Made by a program: the position numbers and the translations under genes
The notes under the pieces: generated by a model
Seen by the model: only the letters and a program-made list of their open reading frames with translations
The model's database searches: none
Told to the model about the DNA's origin: nothing
From: an uncultured Clostridia bacterium
Lineage (GTDB): Bacteria; Bacillota; Clostridia; Christensenellales; Aristaeellaceae
Direction of reading: 5' to 3'
Length of the DNA: 34,345 bases
NCBI GenBank assembly: GCA_934647305.1
Contig: CAKUFI010000024.1
Location: 1 to 34,345 of the forward strand
In this document: positions 14,953 to 22,332 of the stretch, in pieces
Layout: each line of letters starts with the position of its first letter
Position numbering within the stretch: the stretch's first letter is position 1

Positions 14953-14969
14953 GTGTGCTGCCTGCCGTC

Positions 14970-15134
14970 AATCTGCGGCACGTCCGCAGATTCGAAGAAA
15001 TCAGCCGCTTCAATATATGGCGGCTGATTTCGTGTTCTATTCGGCGGCAGCAAGCGGGTGCAGGCTCAGCCTGCCGGCAGCAAGCGGGTGCAGGCTCAGC
15101 CTGCCGGCAGCAAATGGAGCCGGGCACTGCCCGG
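14970..15134 (+). repeat. Three-hairpin unit, copy h (left palindrome lost)
   Basis: Palindrome AATCTGCGG (14970-14978)/CCGCAGATT (14984-14992), hairpin with perfect 12-bp stem GAAATCAGCCGC (14997-15008; complement 15020-15031) and loop TTCAATATATG. Linker-palindrome pairs follow: GCAGGCTCAGCCTGC twice (15060-15074, 15090-15104) and CCGGGCACTGCCCGG (15120-15134), which touches the stop codon of the next gene. Confidence 0.85.
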
Positions 15135-16079
15135 TTAGTTGGTGAAGTTCACGACCTCTTCCTCGGGCTTCTTGGCAGACTTGATCTTCTGCTGCACGAG
15201 CACGATGGTCTCGCGGTGGTGCAGCGGGCTCATGTCCTCCTGCATATGGGCGATGACCTCGACCCACTCGCCCTCGGTGGGCAGCGGGCCGTCCACGAAG
15301 CAGGCGAAGCCGATGCCGCCGATGTCGTTGGCGCAGCAGGTCATGGCGTAGCGGCCCAGCACGTACACGTTGTCCGGCAGGTCCTCCATCCGGAACACCT
15401 GGCCCTTGACCTTGACGTTCTTGCCCGAGTAGCGCTCGGGGTGCTCCAGCGCGTCCAGATACCACACGCCGAACTGCTCGTCGAGCACGTGGATCGGGTC
15501 GGCCTTGACGTCGTAGGGCAGATCCTCGTCGCTCACGCCGTCGTCACTGGTGCCGTCCAGGTTGTCGAAGATGATGCTGCAGCTGGGGTTGAGCGCGCGC
15601 ACCTGGCGGCGATAGGGGCTCTTGGTGGTGTTCTCGTCGCAGCGGTTGAAGATCACCGCGTCGGCCTCGACGATGCCGTCGGTCATCATCTGGCGCATGT
15701 TGTTCACGTACAGGGCGTAGGTCGTGGCGTCGATCAGGTCAACCACCTGCGCGATGTCCCAGCCCCTGGGCACGCGGGTCTTGAAGAAGCGATCCATCGT
15801 CCAAACCGCGTTGTACTCGACCAGCACGCGCTCGGGCTTGTAGGCGTCGTTCAGCTCACGAAGCTTTCGCGGGTTCAGATCGTCGGGCGACTCCAGGTTC
15901 ACGAGCACCGTGTTCGTGTCCTTGAGCAGCTGCTCCTCGTATTCCTCCTCGCCCTCCTCGCAGCACAACAGCAGCGTGCGCTCGCCGGCGGAGAAGCCGT
16001 CGTCGGTCAGCAGCTCCTTGATGAAGTGGGTCTTGCCGCTCTCAAGGAAGCCGGTAATCAGATAAATGGGCGTGTCCAT
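15135..16079 (-). CDS. G3E/CobW-type GTPase fused to a YcgQ/DUF1980-like domain
   Basis: A 314-residue protein. Walker A is GFLESGKT (10-17), and NRCD at 145-148 fits the guanine-specificity motif. Residues about 218-300 (KVKGQVFRMEDLP, then LGRYAMTCCANDIGG) match the C-terminal domain of TIGR03943/DUF1980 proteins such as Bacillus YcgQ, with its conserved RxAMxCC. The canonical CxCC metal motif of COG0523 GTPases is missing from the N-terminal part; LLLCCEEGEEE at 36-46 stands in its place. It begins 21 bp after the upstream GTPase gene with AAGGAAGGTG as ribosome site. A membrane partner (YcgR-like permease) is not nearby. Metal trafficking is inferred. Confidence 0.78.
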   Translation of the reverse strand: MDTPIYLITGFLESGKTHFIKELLTDDGFSAGERTLLLCCEEGEEEYEEQLLKDTNTVLVNLESPDDLNPRKLRELNDAYKPERVLVEYNAVWTMDRFFKTRVPRGWDIAQVVDLIDATTYALYVNNMRQMMTDGIVEADAVIFNRCDENTTKSPYRRQVRALNPSCSIIFDNLDGTSDDGVSDEDLPYDVKADPIHVLDEQFGVWYLDALEHPERYSGKNVKVKGQVFRMEDLPDNVYVLGRYAMTCCANDIGGIGFACFVDGPLPTEGEWVEVIAHMQEDMSPLHHRETIVLVQQKIKSAKKPEEEVVNFTN

Positions 16080-16100
16080 GGCGCACCTTCCTTATAATCC

Positions 16101-17156
16101 TCAGATTCCGAACAGGGCGCGGATCGCGTCTTCCTTCAGCGCGGTGCCGATGAAGCACAGCCGGCCGGTGTATTCGGCGGAGCCATAGCGGATTTCGTAC
16201 TCGCCGGGGGTGTAGTCGAAGTGGATCCAGCGTCCGTCCTTCGCGGGCACGATGCCCTTGGCGCGGATGACCATGCCGTACTTGTCCTCGTCGTTCAGCA
16301 CAGACAGCGCGGCCTTGAGCGTCTCTTCGTCGAAGGTCACAGGCGACTCTACGCCGAAGTTGCCGAACACCTCGTCCGCGTCGTGATCGTGGCAGCCGCA
16401 GGTGCAGTGCGGGCCGTGCTCGTGCTCGTCATGCTCATGCTCGTGCTCGTCGTGATCGTGCTCGTCGTGATCGTGATCATGCTCGTCATGCTCCTCGCCG
16501 TCGTGATGATGGTGGTGATGATGATGCTCCTCGGGCAGGTCGTCCAGGGTCAAAAGCGCGGCCGGATGCTCGATGGTCTCGAGGATCTTCTCGCCGGTCA
16601 GCTTGTCCCAGGGCGTGGTGATCACGCGGGCCTTGGCGTTGTGCTCGCGGATGAGCTGAATGGCCTTGACCACCTTGTCCTGCGGCACCAGCTGGGTGCG
16701 GCTGAGGATGATGGTTTCGGCGCTGACGATCTGGTCGATAAAGAACTCGCCGAAGTTCTTCAGGTACATGCGGCACTTGCCCGCGTCCACGACCGTCACG
16801 CAGCCGGTCAGCTCGATGTCGTGGCGCTCCTTGGCCTTCTCCACCACGCGGCGGATGTCGGACAGCTTGCCCACGCCGGAGGGCTCGATGAGGATGCGCT
16901 CGGGGTGATAGGTATCGATCAGCTCGTCGATCGCCTTCTGGAAATCGCCGGCCAGCGTGCAGCAGATGCAGCCCGAGTTGAGCTCGGTCACCTGAATGCC
17001 GCTGTCCTTCATGAAGCCGCCGTCGATGCCGATCTCGCCGTACTCGTTCTCAAGCAGTATAACCTTCTGGCCCTTCAGGGCCTCCGAGAGCAGTTTCTTG
17101 ATGAGCGTGGTCTTGCCCGCGCCCAGGAAACCGGAAATTACGTTTACCTTGACCAT
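16101..17156 (-). CDS. COG0523 G3E GTPase, zinc/metal chaperone with His-rich loop
   Basis: A 351-residue GTPase of the CobW/YjiA/ZNG1 group that hands metal, usually zinc, to client proteins. Walker A GFLGAGKT is at 9-16, the metal-binding motif GCICC at 62-66, EPSG at 91-94, and a His/Asp/Glu-rich stretch at about 209-259 starts with eight consecutive histidines and ends with CTCGC. The C-terminal CobW_C domain (about 270-351) ends FIGTALKEDAIRALF. The ATG at 17156 is preferred, as AGAAGG lies 8 nt upstream; an ATG at 17177 lacks a site. It is first in a two-gene operon with the DUF1980-fused GTPase. Confidence 0.9.
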   Translation of the reverse strand: MVKVNVISGFLGAGKTTLIKKLLSEALKGQKVILLENEYGEIGIDGGFMKDSGIQVTELNSGCICCTLAGDFQKAIDELIDTYHPERILIEPSGVGKLSDIRRVVEKAKERHDIELTGCVTVVDAGKCRMYLKNFGEFFIDQIVSAETIILSRTQLVPQDKVVKAIQLIREHNAKARVITTPWDKLTGEKILETIEHPAALLTLDDLPEEHHHHHHHHDGEEHDEHDHDHDEHDHDEHEHEHDEHEHGPHCTCGCHDHDADEVFGNFGVESPVTFDEETLKAALSVLNDEDKYGMVIRAKGIVPAKDGRWIHFDYTPGEYEIRYGSAEYTGRLCFIGTALKEDAIRALFGI

Positions 17157-17178
17157 AAAAAACACCTTCTTCGTCAAT

Positions 17179-17212
17179 GATCCTTGAGAAAAGTACTTTC
17201 TTTCTCAAGATC
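17179..17212. promoter_or_regulatory. Inverted repeat in the GTPase operon leader
   Basis: CTTGAGAAA (17183-17191) and TTTCTCAAG (17201-17209), extended by GATC at both outer ends with one extra C. It lies 23-56 bp upstream of the start codon. It could be an operator (for example for a metal regulator) or a leader hairpin. It does not read as a Zur box that I can confirm, and no clear -10/-35 pair is visible. Confidence 0.4.
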
Positions 17213-17281
17213 GCTTTCTATCCTACCACGCAAATGTTTAGAATTCCACCTCGTTGCCCGAAAGATACGCCGGTTTCGCGC

Positions 17282-18169
17282 TCATTCCCCGCGATAGAGC
17301 AACAGTCCCTCGCCGGTCTGAATCGGCCTGCCCTCGCGCAGCAGGCGCAGGTAGCCCCGGCGCAGCGCGTTGTCCTCCGGCCACTGCTCCATCGGCAGTT
17401 TGGAGGCATGTCCGTAAATGCGCCAGGCGGCAGTGAAACGCTCCTGCCGCGAGGTGCGGGTGGGCGTAAAGTCGTTCATGAAGCCGATGATGCGGGAGGA
17501 CTCGGGCAGCATCCAGCGGTGGTCGGGGTTGAGCAGCCAGGAGGCGCAGTGCACGATCAGCGGGCGCTCCTTCGTGCACCCGAAGAATTCGTACGCCTTT
17601 TGGTAGGATGCGCGGCAGGCCTCGCGGTCGAGCGGCGCGCCGGAGGGAATGTGCATGCCGTAGATGCGGTCGCCCGCGCGCACCGTCACCCCGCCGGGCA
17701 GCTCGCAGTCCGGGCCGGGATACACGCGCTGTTCATACTGCAGCCGCCCCAGCACGATCAGCGTGAGCCTGAAAAGCCCCAGTTCGAAGGCAAAGGAGTG
17801 ATCCTGCGTGCCGCACACGCCGTCCACCTCCAGGCATTCAGTCATCTTGCTGTGCAGGTCGCGCGCCGCGCCCAGCAGCAGTTCCTCCGTCCAGCCCTTC
17901 TCCAGATAGCGCCCCGCCAGCACGGGCAGGCCGGCGATCTGGCAGCATAGATAGGCGCTCTCGGCCGGAAGATGGGCCCTTTCGGCCATCGGGCGCATCC
18001 GCTCCATCAGCGCCTCTCCGCTCTCTGCCCCTCCGCACGGGTCAGTTTCAAGGAAGCTCCGCCAGTCCTCGTCCGCTGAAAGACGCGCTTCGGCCGCCTC
18101 AATCGCGCGCAGGTTTTCTGCCTCAAATCCCGCTCGGGTCAGCAGCTCTCTCGTCCATCCGTTCATCAT
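17282..18169 (-). CDS. Acyltransferase with NAT_N/GNAT_C-like domains (DUF5596 type)
   Basis: A 295-residue cytoplasmic protein resembling the clostridial proteins annotated as acyltransferase domain-containing (DUF5596 N-terminal plus GNAT-like C-terminal domain). The N-terminal half is helical (AGFEAENLRAIEAAEARLSADEDW). The C-terminal half has strand pattern and HIPSGAPLDREACRASYQKA, plus HCASWLLNPDHRWMLPESSRIIGFM. The ATG at 18169 (or 18166) follows GGAGGAA; the frame is open further upstream but crosses the promoter of the divergent gene. The substrate is unknown. It is convergent neither with nor coupled to the GTPases. Confidence 0.65.
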   Translation of the reverse strand: MMNGWTRELLTRAGFEAENLRAIEAAEARLSADEDWRSFLETDPCGGAESGEALMERMRPMAERAHLPAESAYLCCQIAGLPVLAGRYLEKGWTEELLLGAARDLHSKMTECLEVDGVCGTQDHSFAFELGLFRLTLIVLGRLQYEQRVYPGPDCELPGGVTVRAGDRIYGMHIPSGAPLDREACRASYQKAYEFFGCTKERPLIVHCASWLLNPDHRWMLPESSRIIGFMNDFTPTRTSRQERFTAAWRIYGHASKLPMEQWPEDNALRRGYLRLLREGRPIQTGEGLLLYRGE

Positions 18170-18329
18170 CCGTTCCTCCGATACTCGTTTTGTCACCATT
18201 ATACACGATCTGCCCGCGAAGCGCAACAGCTCCCGTCGGCGTTTGCGCGGGAAGGAGGCGTGCATCCCTCGCTTTCCGCGCAGACTCGTACGAAAAAGTG
18301 AAAATTGCGCCGGAGGGTTTAACTTGCCC

Positions 18330-18358
18330 TTGCCAGAGGGGGCATTTTGTTGTATAAT
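18330..18358 (+). promoter_or_regulatory. Sigma-A type promoter of the small P-loop gene
   Basis: -35 TTGCCA (18330-18335), 17-nt spacer, -10 TATAAT (18353-18358), 30 bp upstream of the start codon. Confidence 0.8.
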
Positions 18359-18388
18359 GGGTGTACAACATTTAGGGAGGCTAAAACC

Positions 18389-18808
18389 ATGATTCAGACG
18401 ATTATCGGACATAAAGGAAGCGGAAAAACGATCAAGCTGCTCCAGCTGGCCAACGAAGCGCTGAGCACCGAAGCGGGCAACGTGTTCTACATTGACAACA
18501 GCAACAAGCACATGTACGACCTGCAGCGCGGTATTCGCTTCGTCAACGCCAAGGATTTCGACATCAAGTCGCTGAATGGTTTTTACGGCCTGCTTTGCGG
18601 TATGATGGCCGCGAATTTCGACATCACCCTGGTCGTCGTGGACGGCTTCATGTCCACCGTCAACGCCACCAATGCCACCATGGCTGAGCTCGAGCCCTTC
18701 TTCGCCCGCCTCGAGGCCCTGTGCGACAAGCACGGCGTGCGCCTCGTCATCGGCATCAGCGGCGAGGCCGACGAGATGCCCGAGTTCGTCACCCGCTACG
18801 CCATCTAG
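18389..18808 (+). CDS. Small P-loop NTPase-like protein
   Basis: A 139-residue cytoplasmic protein with a Walker A motif GHKGSGKT at 7-14 and a Walker B-like strand ITLVVVDGF at about 78-86, followed by a helix and a final strand GVRLVIGISGEADEMPEF. It is too short for a motor ATPase. Homologues in Clostridia are often labelled twitching-motility or ATP-binding protein without evidence. AGGGAGG precedes the ATG, and it has its own strong promoter and no operon partner. Its last codons run into a 15-bp palindrome GCAGACAGTGTCTGC (18808-18822) that starts in the stop codon. Confidence 0.7.
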   Translation: MIQTIIGHKGSGKTIKLLQLANEALSTEAGNVFYIDNSNKHMYDLQRGIRFVNAKDFDIKSLNGFYGLLCGMMAANFDITLVVVDGFMSTVNATNATMAELEPFFARLEALCDKHGVRLVIGISGEADEMPEFVTRYAI

Positions 18809-18934
18809 CAGACAGTGTCTGCGGCCACTTGCTGCCGCGCATTCTCTCGACGACCCTGAGCGTCATAGATTGAAGCGCTCAGGGTCTTTGGATTTCCAGA
18901 GACTCTCTGGAAATCACTGGTCGGCGTTGCCGAC
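18808..18934 (-). repeat. Three-hairpin unit, copy c
   Basis: Palindrome GCAGACAGTGTCTGC (18808-18822, a fourth arm type), linker, hairpin GACCCTGAGCG (18852-18862)/CGCTCAGGGTC (18876-18886), perfect palindrome GATTTCCAGAGA (18891-18902)/TCTCTGGAAATC (18904-18915), GTCGGCGTTGCCGAC (18920-18934). Confidence 0.88.
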
Positions 18935-19013
18935 AGGCTGAGCCTGCACCCATTTGCTGCCCCGGACAGCACACGAAACCAGCCGCCATACATTGGAGCG
19001 GCTGATTTCTTCG
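18935..19013 (-). repeat. Partial three-hairpin unit
   Basis: CAGGCTGAGCCTG palindrome, linker, and a minus-oriented conserved-loop hairpin (GAAACCAGCCGC paired with GCGGCTGATTTC, one G-T/A-C change) around CATACATTGGA. The second palindrome is missing. Confidence 0.75.
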
Positions 19014-19141
19014 CCGGGCGGTGCCCGGAGCCACCTGCTGCCGCGAGTTCTATCGACGACCGTTGGCCGCCATAAATTGAAGCGGCCAAGGTCTTCGAAT
19101 CCGCAGGAATTTCCTGCGGATTTTCTGTCGGCACTGCCGAC
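19014..19141 (-). repeat. Three-hairpin unit, copy e
   Basis: CCGGGCGGTGCCCGG (19014-19028), linker, hairpin TTGGCCGC (19063-19070)/GCGGCCAA (19082-19089) with outer GAC/GTC pairs, perfect palindrome AATCCGCAGGAA (19098-19109)/TTCCTGCGGATT (19111-19122), GTCGGCACTGCCGAC (19127-19141). Confidence 0.88.
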
Positions 19142-19243
19142 TCGGGGTGGCTGGGGGAGGCTCCGCTATCGCTTCGCGCTCCCCCAGACCCCTACCGAAG
19201 TTTGTCCGGCAGGCAGTGCCGACTGCCGCTTTTTCACGCAAGC

Positions 19244-19279
19244 AAAACCCTCCCCCGGGCGGCGGCGCCTGGGAGAGGG
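19244..19279 (-). terminator. Terminator downstream of the Nudix gene
   Basis: On the minus strand CCCTCTCCCAGGCG (19266-19279) pairs with CGCCCGGGGGAGGG (19248-19261), followed by TTTT (19244-19247). It begins 13 bp after the Nudix stop. Confidence 0.6.
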
Positions 19280-19292
19280 CTGGAAATCGGTT

Positions 19293-19736
19293 TTACCGGG
19301 GCAATATCTCTGCCCCCGCATCCCCATAATACAGCTCGCGGGGGCTGTCTGCGAGGAAGACCTCGAGCATGTCCTGGAAGGAGTCGGCCAGACGCGCCTG
19401 AGGCAGCTCGGCCAGCGGCATCCAGAACACGCGCCCCTCGTCGGAGGAGCGGAGGACGCCGGTGAAGCGGCTGGCGCGGTAGAGCAGCACGACGTAGCGG
19501 CGGCCGTCCTGGAACTGCTTCACGCCGCACAGCACGGGGTTCTCGACGGTCAGCCCGGTCTCCTCGTACATCTCGCGCACGACGGCGCGCACAAACGACT
19601 CGCGCGGCTCGACGTGCCCGCCCGGGAAGACGATGCCCGGCCAGTTTTTGTCGGCGCGATCCTGCACGAGCACATTGCCCTGGCCGTCCTCGACCATGCA
19701 CATGACGGTAAACTCAGCCGGTTCGGTTCTGGACAT
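19293..19736 (-). CDS. Nudix hydrolase (MutT-like)
   Basis: A 147-residue pyrophosphohydrolase. The Nudix box is complete: G40, five residues, E46, seven residues, REMYEETGL at 54-62. Such proteins hydrolyse nucleoside diphosphates linked to another group, often oxidised dGTP, but the substrate here is not determined. It starts 4 bp after the cinA stop codon in the same orientation, so it is likely translated from the cinA transcript. Confidence 0.92.
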   Translation of the reverse strand: MSRTEPAEFTVMCMVEDGQGNVLVQDRADKNWPGIVFPGGHVEPRESFVRAVVREMYEETGLTVENPVLCGVKQFQDGRRYVVLLYRASRFTGVLRSSDEGRVFWMPLAELPQARLADSFQDMLEVFLADSPRELYYGDAGAEILPR

Positions 19737-19740
19737 ACGC

Positions 19741-20982
19741 TCACTCCTTCGTATTTTTCATGCTCACGCGCAGCAGATCCATCGCATACAGGCAGGTCAT
19801 CGAGCGCACGCGGGTGCGGTCGCCGCGCAGCTTCAGCGCCTTGACGACGACGCCCTGCCTGCCCGCGCAGGCGATGTAGACCGTGCCCACCGGCTTTTCA
19901 GGCGTGCCGCCGTCCGGCCCGGCGATGCCTGTCGTGGCCAGTGCCCAGTCGGCGCCCGACGCCCGCAGGCAGCCCTCGGCCATCTCCCGGGCGCACTGCT
20001 CGCTGACCGCGCCGTGAGCGCGCAGCGTCTCGCCCGATACGCCCAGCAGGCGCTCCTTGGCCTCGTTGGCGTAGGTGACGTAGCTTTCCCCCAGCACCGC
20101 GCTCGCGCCGGGCACGTCCACCAGTCGGCTGGCCAGCATGCCGCCGGTCAGGCTTTCGGCCACGCTGACGGTCTCTCTTCGCGCCGTCAGCATCTCGACG
20201 ACGGTTTTCGGCATCGACGCGTCCAGTCCCTCGGCGTACACGCTCTCGCCCAGCCGCGCGCGAATCTCCTTCTCCAGCGGCTCAAGCAGCGGCGCGGGAT
20301 CCACGTCCTTGCCGCAGCGCACGGTCAGGCGCGCCGTCACTTCGCCGGGCGCGCAGTACAGCGCCAGCGTGGGGGACTCCCAGTGGAACAGATCCATCAG
20401 CCTGGTCTCCACGATCGACTCGCCCACGCCCACGATGTGCAGGAACCGGCTGGCGATCACCTGGTCGGACAGCGACAGCAGGTAGGGCTCCAACTGCTGC
20501 TCGTACATGTCGATCAGCTCGTGCGGCGGCCCGGGCAGCACGGCAACCCGCTTGCCGTCCTTCTCGGCGATGCAGCCGGGCGCGGTGCCCTTGCGGTTGG
20601 GCATCAGGCGCGCGCCCTCGGGGAAGTCGGCCTGGCGCAGGTTGTTCGGGGTCATCTCGCGGCCGGTGGACTCGAAGTAGCGGCGGATGCCCTCGACCAC
20701 CTCGTCATGCCGCACCATGGGCAGGCCCAGCGCCTCGGCCACCATTTCCTTGGTCAGGTCGTCCTCGGTCGGCCCCAGGCCGCCGGTGGTGATGACCAGG
20801 TCGGCGCGGGAAAGCGCCTCTCGCACCGCCTCCTTCACGCGGCCGGGGTTGTCGCCGACCGTGCTCTGCCGGTACATCGTGATGCCCAGCGCGGCCAGGC
20901 GGCGGGCCAGGAACTGCGCGTCCGTGTTGACGATCTGCCCCATCAGCAGCTCCGTGCCGACGGACACAATTTCCGCGATCAT
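19741..20982 (-). CDS. cinA: CinA family protein (nicotinamide-nucleotide amidohydrolase)
   Basis: 413 residues, the usual length of full CinA. The N-terminal MoaB/MogA-like domain shows VSVGTELLMGQIVNTD and TTGGLGPTEDD (about 65-75). The C-terminal amidase domain shows SVAESLTGGMLASRLVDVPGAS and TTGIAGPDGG, typical of PncC, which deamidates NMN in pyridine nucleotide salvage and is linked to competence in some bacteria. ATG 20982 has AGGAGGC 8 nt upstream; an open extension to 21063 is repeat DNA. It normally follows pgsA closely, but here 756 bp of repeats lie between. Confidence 0.95.
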   Translation of the reverse strand: MIAEIVSVGTELLMGQIVNTDAQFLARRLAALGITMYRQSTVGDNPGRVKEAVREALSRADLVITTGGLGPTEDDLTKEMVAEALGLPMVRHDEVVEGIRRYFESTGREMTPNNLRQADFPEGARLMPNRKGTAPGCIAEKDGKRVAVLPGPPHELIDMYEQQLEPYLLSLSDQVIASRFLHIVGVGESIVETRLMDLFHWESPTLALYCAPGEVTARLTVRCGKDVDPAPLLEPLEKEIRARLGESVYAEGLDASMPKTVVEMLTARRETVSVAESLTGGMLASRLVDVPGASAVLGESYVTYANEAKERLLGVSGETLRAHGAVSEQCAREMAEGCLRASGADWALATTGIAGPDGGTPEKPVGTVYIACAGRQGVVVKALKLRGDRTRVRSMTCLYAMDLLRVSMKNTKE

Positions 20983-21011
20983 GAAAATGCGCCTCCTATG
21001 TATTGTGTATA

Positions 21012-21169
21012 GATGAGTAACAGGTTCAGGCTTCTCAGTCAGAGGCGGCAGCCTCGGGCGCAAGCCCGTTGCCCTTGTGAGGCAGTATCCCAGAGTCTTC
21101 CGACAGCGAAGAATCCTGAGGCTCTGATCTATGGCCGAAGGATTCGTGTTCTGTCCGGCGGCAGCCCGA
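21012..21169. repeat. Repeat trailer fragment with conserved-loop hairpin
   Basis: GAGGCGGCAGCCTCG, CTTGTGAGGCAGTATCCC and CGACAGCGAAGA lead into GAATCCTGAGGC (21111-21122)/GCCGAAGGATTC (21134-21145) with a 2-nt internal loop and loop TCTGATCTATG. Confidence 0.7.
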
Positions 21170-21296
21170 GTCGGCAGCGCCGACTGGCAATCGGTGCAGA
21201 ATTGCGCCGATTCGCAGACTTCGAGGCCTTCAATTTATGGGCCTCGACAGTCGTCGATAGAATCGGCGGCAGCAAGTGGCAGTCGGCCCTGCCGAC
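21170..21296 (+). repeat. Three-hairpin unit, copy l
   Basis: GTCGGCAGCGCCGAC (21170-21184), palindrome AATCGGTGCA (21189-21198)/TGCGCCGATT (21203-21212, one G-T pair), hairpin around TTCAATTTATG (21229-21239) with stem TCGAGGCC/GGCCTCGA and outer GACT/AGTC, linker GGCGGCAGCAAGTGG, GTCGGCCCTGCCGAC (21282-21296). Confidence 0.85.
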
Positions 21297-21738
21297 CCGG
21301 GGGAGCTTGCGATTGCTCCCCTAGGCCCCCTTGGAACTCCCGTACCCCTCCAAACGCGGTCCCGTGGGTGCGCTCTGAGAAGGATACGTTCCTTGCCATC
21401 CAGCTTTTGGTATGTGCTGGGAGACGGGGTACGTCCAACTGAACCACGAGATTAGCAGCTGACAACTGCCTCGGGTGCGGTGTGGTTCCCGCGCAAAGCG
21501 CGTAAGCGATGTAGGCAGGGGTTACGGCGGGAAGCAGGTGCTCTCGCTTTGCGTCCGTTGCCATTGTGAGGCAGTATCCCAGAGTCTTCCACCCGCGAAG
21601 AATCTGGAGGCTCTGATATATGGCCGAAGGATTCGTGTGGCCCCGGCGGCAGCAGGTAGCTGTCGGCCCTGCCGACCGGCAGCAAGTGGCAGTCGGCCCT
21701 GCCGACCGGCGGCAGCAAGTGCGTGCAGGCTCAGCCTG
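21297..21738. repeat. Composite long repeat, copy L5, and palindrome run
   Basis: L5 keeps half of the AGGGGAGC/GCTCCCCT hairpin and the core. Its usual GAAA-loop hairpin is replaced by CGCGCAAAGCGCG, and its final conserved-loop hairpin (GAATCTGGAGGC to GCCGAAGGATTC, about 21600-21635) is degraded. It is followed by linker plus GTCGGCCCTGCCGAC twice and GCAGGCTCAGCCTGC up to the pgsA stop. Confidence 0.75.
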
Positions 21739-22332
21739 CTACATATTTTTCCAGTCGATGACCGACTTGTTGCTGCGGATGTAGTCGATGCAGGAGAGCA
21801 CGGCGAGCACGAGCGCGATCCACATGCACACGTTGGCCAGCACGACGCCGAAGGCACCCATGAAGCCGTCGTAGATGCCGAAGGGGATGCACACCATGCT
21901 CAGCAGCACGGCGACCGTCTGCATGGCGGTCTTGTACTTGCCCAGCTTGCCCGCGGCGATGACCACGCCGCGCGACGCGGCCAGCATGCGGAAGGCGCTG
22001 ATGATGAACTCGCGCGCGATGAACACCATGCACACGCCGGCGTGCATGCGGCCCTGGGCTACCAGGAACAGCATCGCCGAGGTAATCAGGCACTTGTCGG
22101 CGATCGGGTCGACCAGCTTGCCAAAGTCGGTGATCTGGTGGTTCTTGCGGGCCAGGTATCCGTCCAGCAGGTCGGTCGCCGAGGCGGCCAGGAAGATGAT
22201 TACCGCCAGCCACTGCGTCCAGGTGCGCGACGCGGAGATGAAAATGCAGAACACGGGTACCAGCAGCAGGCGAAGAATCGTCAGCTTGTTGGGCAGGTTG
22301 ATCTGCTTGAACCGTTCAATCAGCTGTTTCAT
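21739..22332 (-). CDS. pgsA: CDP-diacylglycerol-glycerol-3-phosphate 3-phosphatidyltransferase
   Basis: A 197-residue membrane enzyme that makes phosphatidylglycerophosphate, the committed step to phosphatidylglycerol. The CDP-alcohol phosphotransferase motif is intact: D54, D57-G58, A61-R62, G71, D75 and D79. Four to six hydrophobic segments are visible. Its start overlaps the rimO stop by 4 bases (ATGA), so it is translationally coupled. Confidence 0.95.
   Translation of the reverse strand: MKQLIERFKQINLPNKLTILRLLLVPVFCIFISASRTWTQWLAVIIFLAASATDLLDGYLARKNHQITDFGKLVDPIADKCLITSAMLFLVAQGRMHAGVCMVFIAREFIISAFRMLAASRGVVIAAGKLGKYKTAMQTVAVLLSMVCIPFGIYDGFMGAFGVVLANVCMWIALVLAVLSCIDYIRSNKSVIDWKNM

Noticed and set aside
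14881..14991. Independent terminator in the trailer of L4 for the convergent genes
   Set aside because: The hairpins there lack a T-run in either direction, and they match the repeat family rather than a gene-specific terminator.
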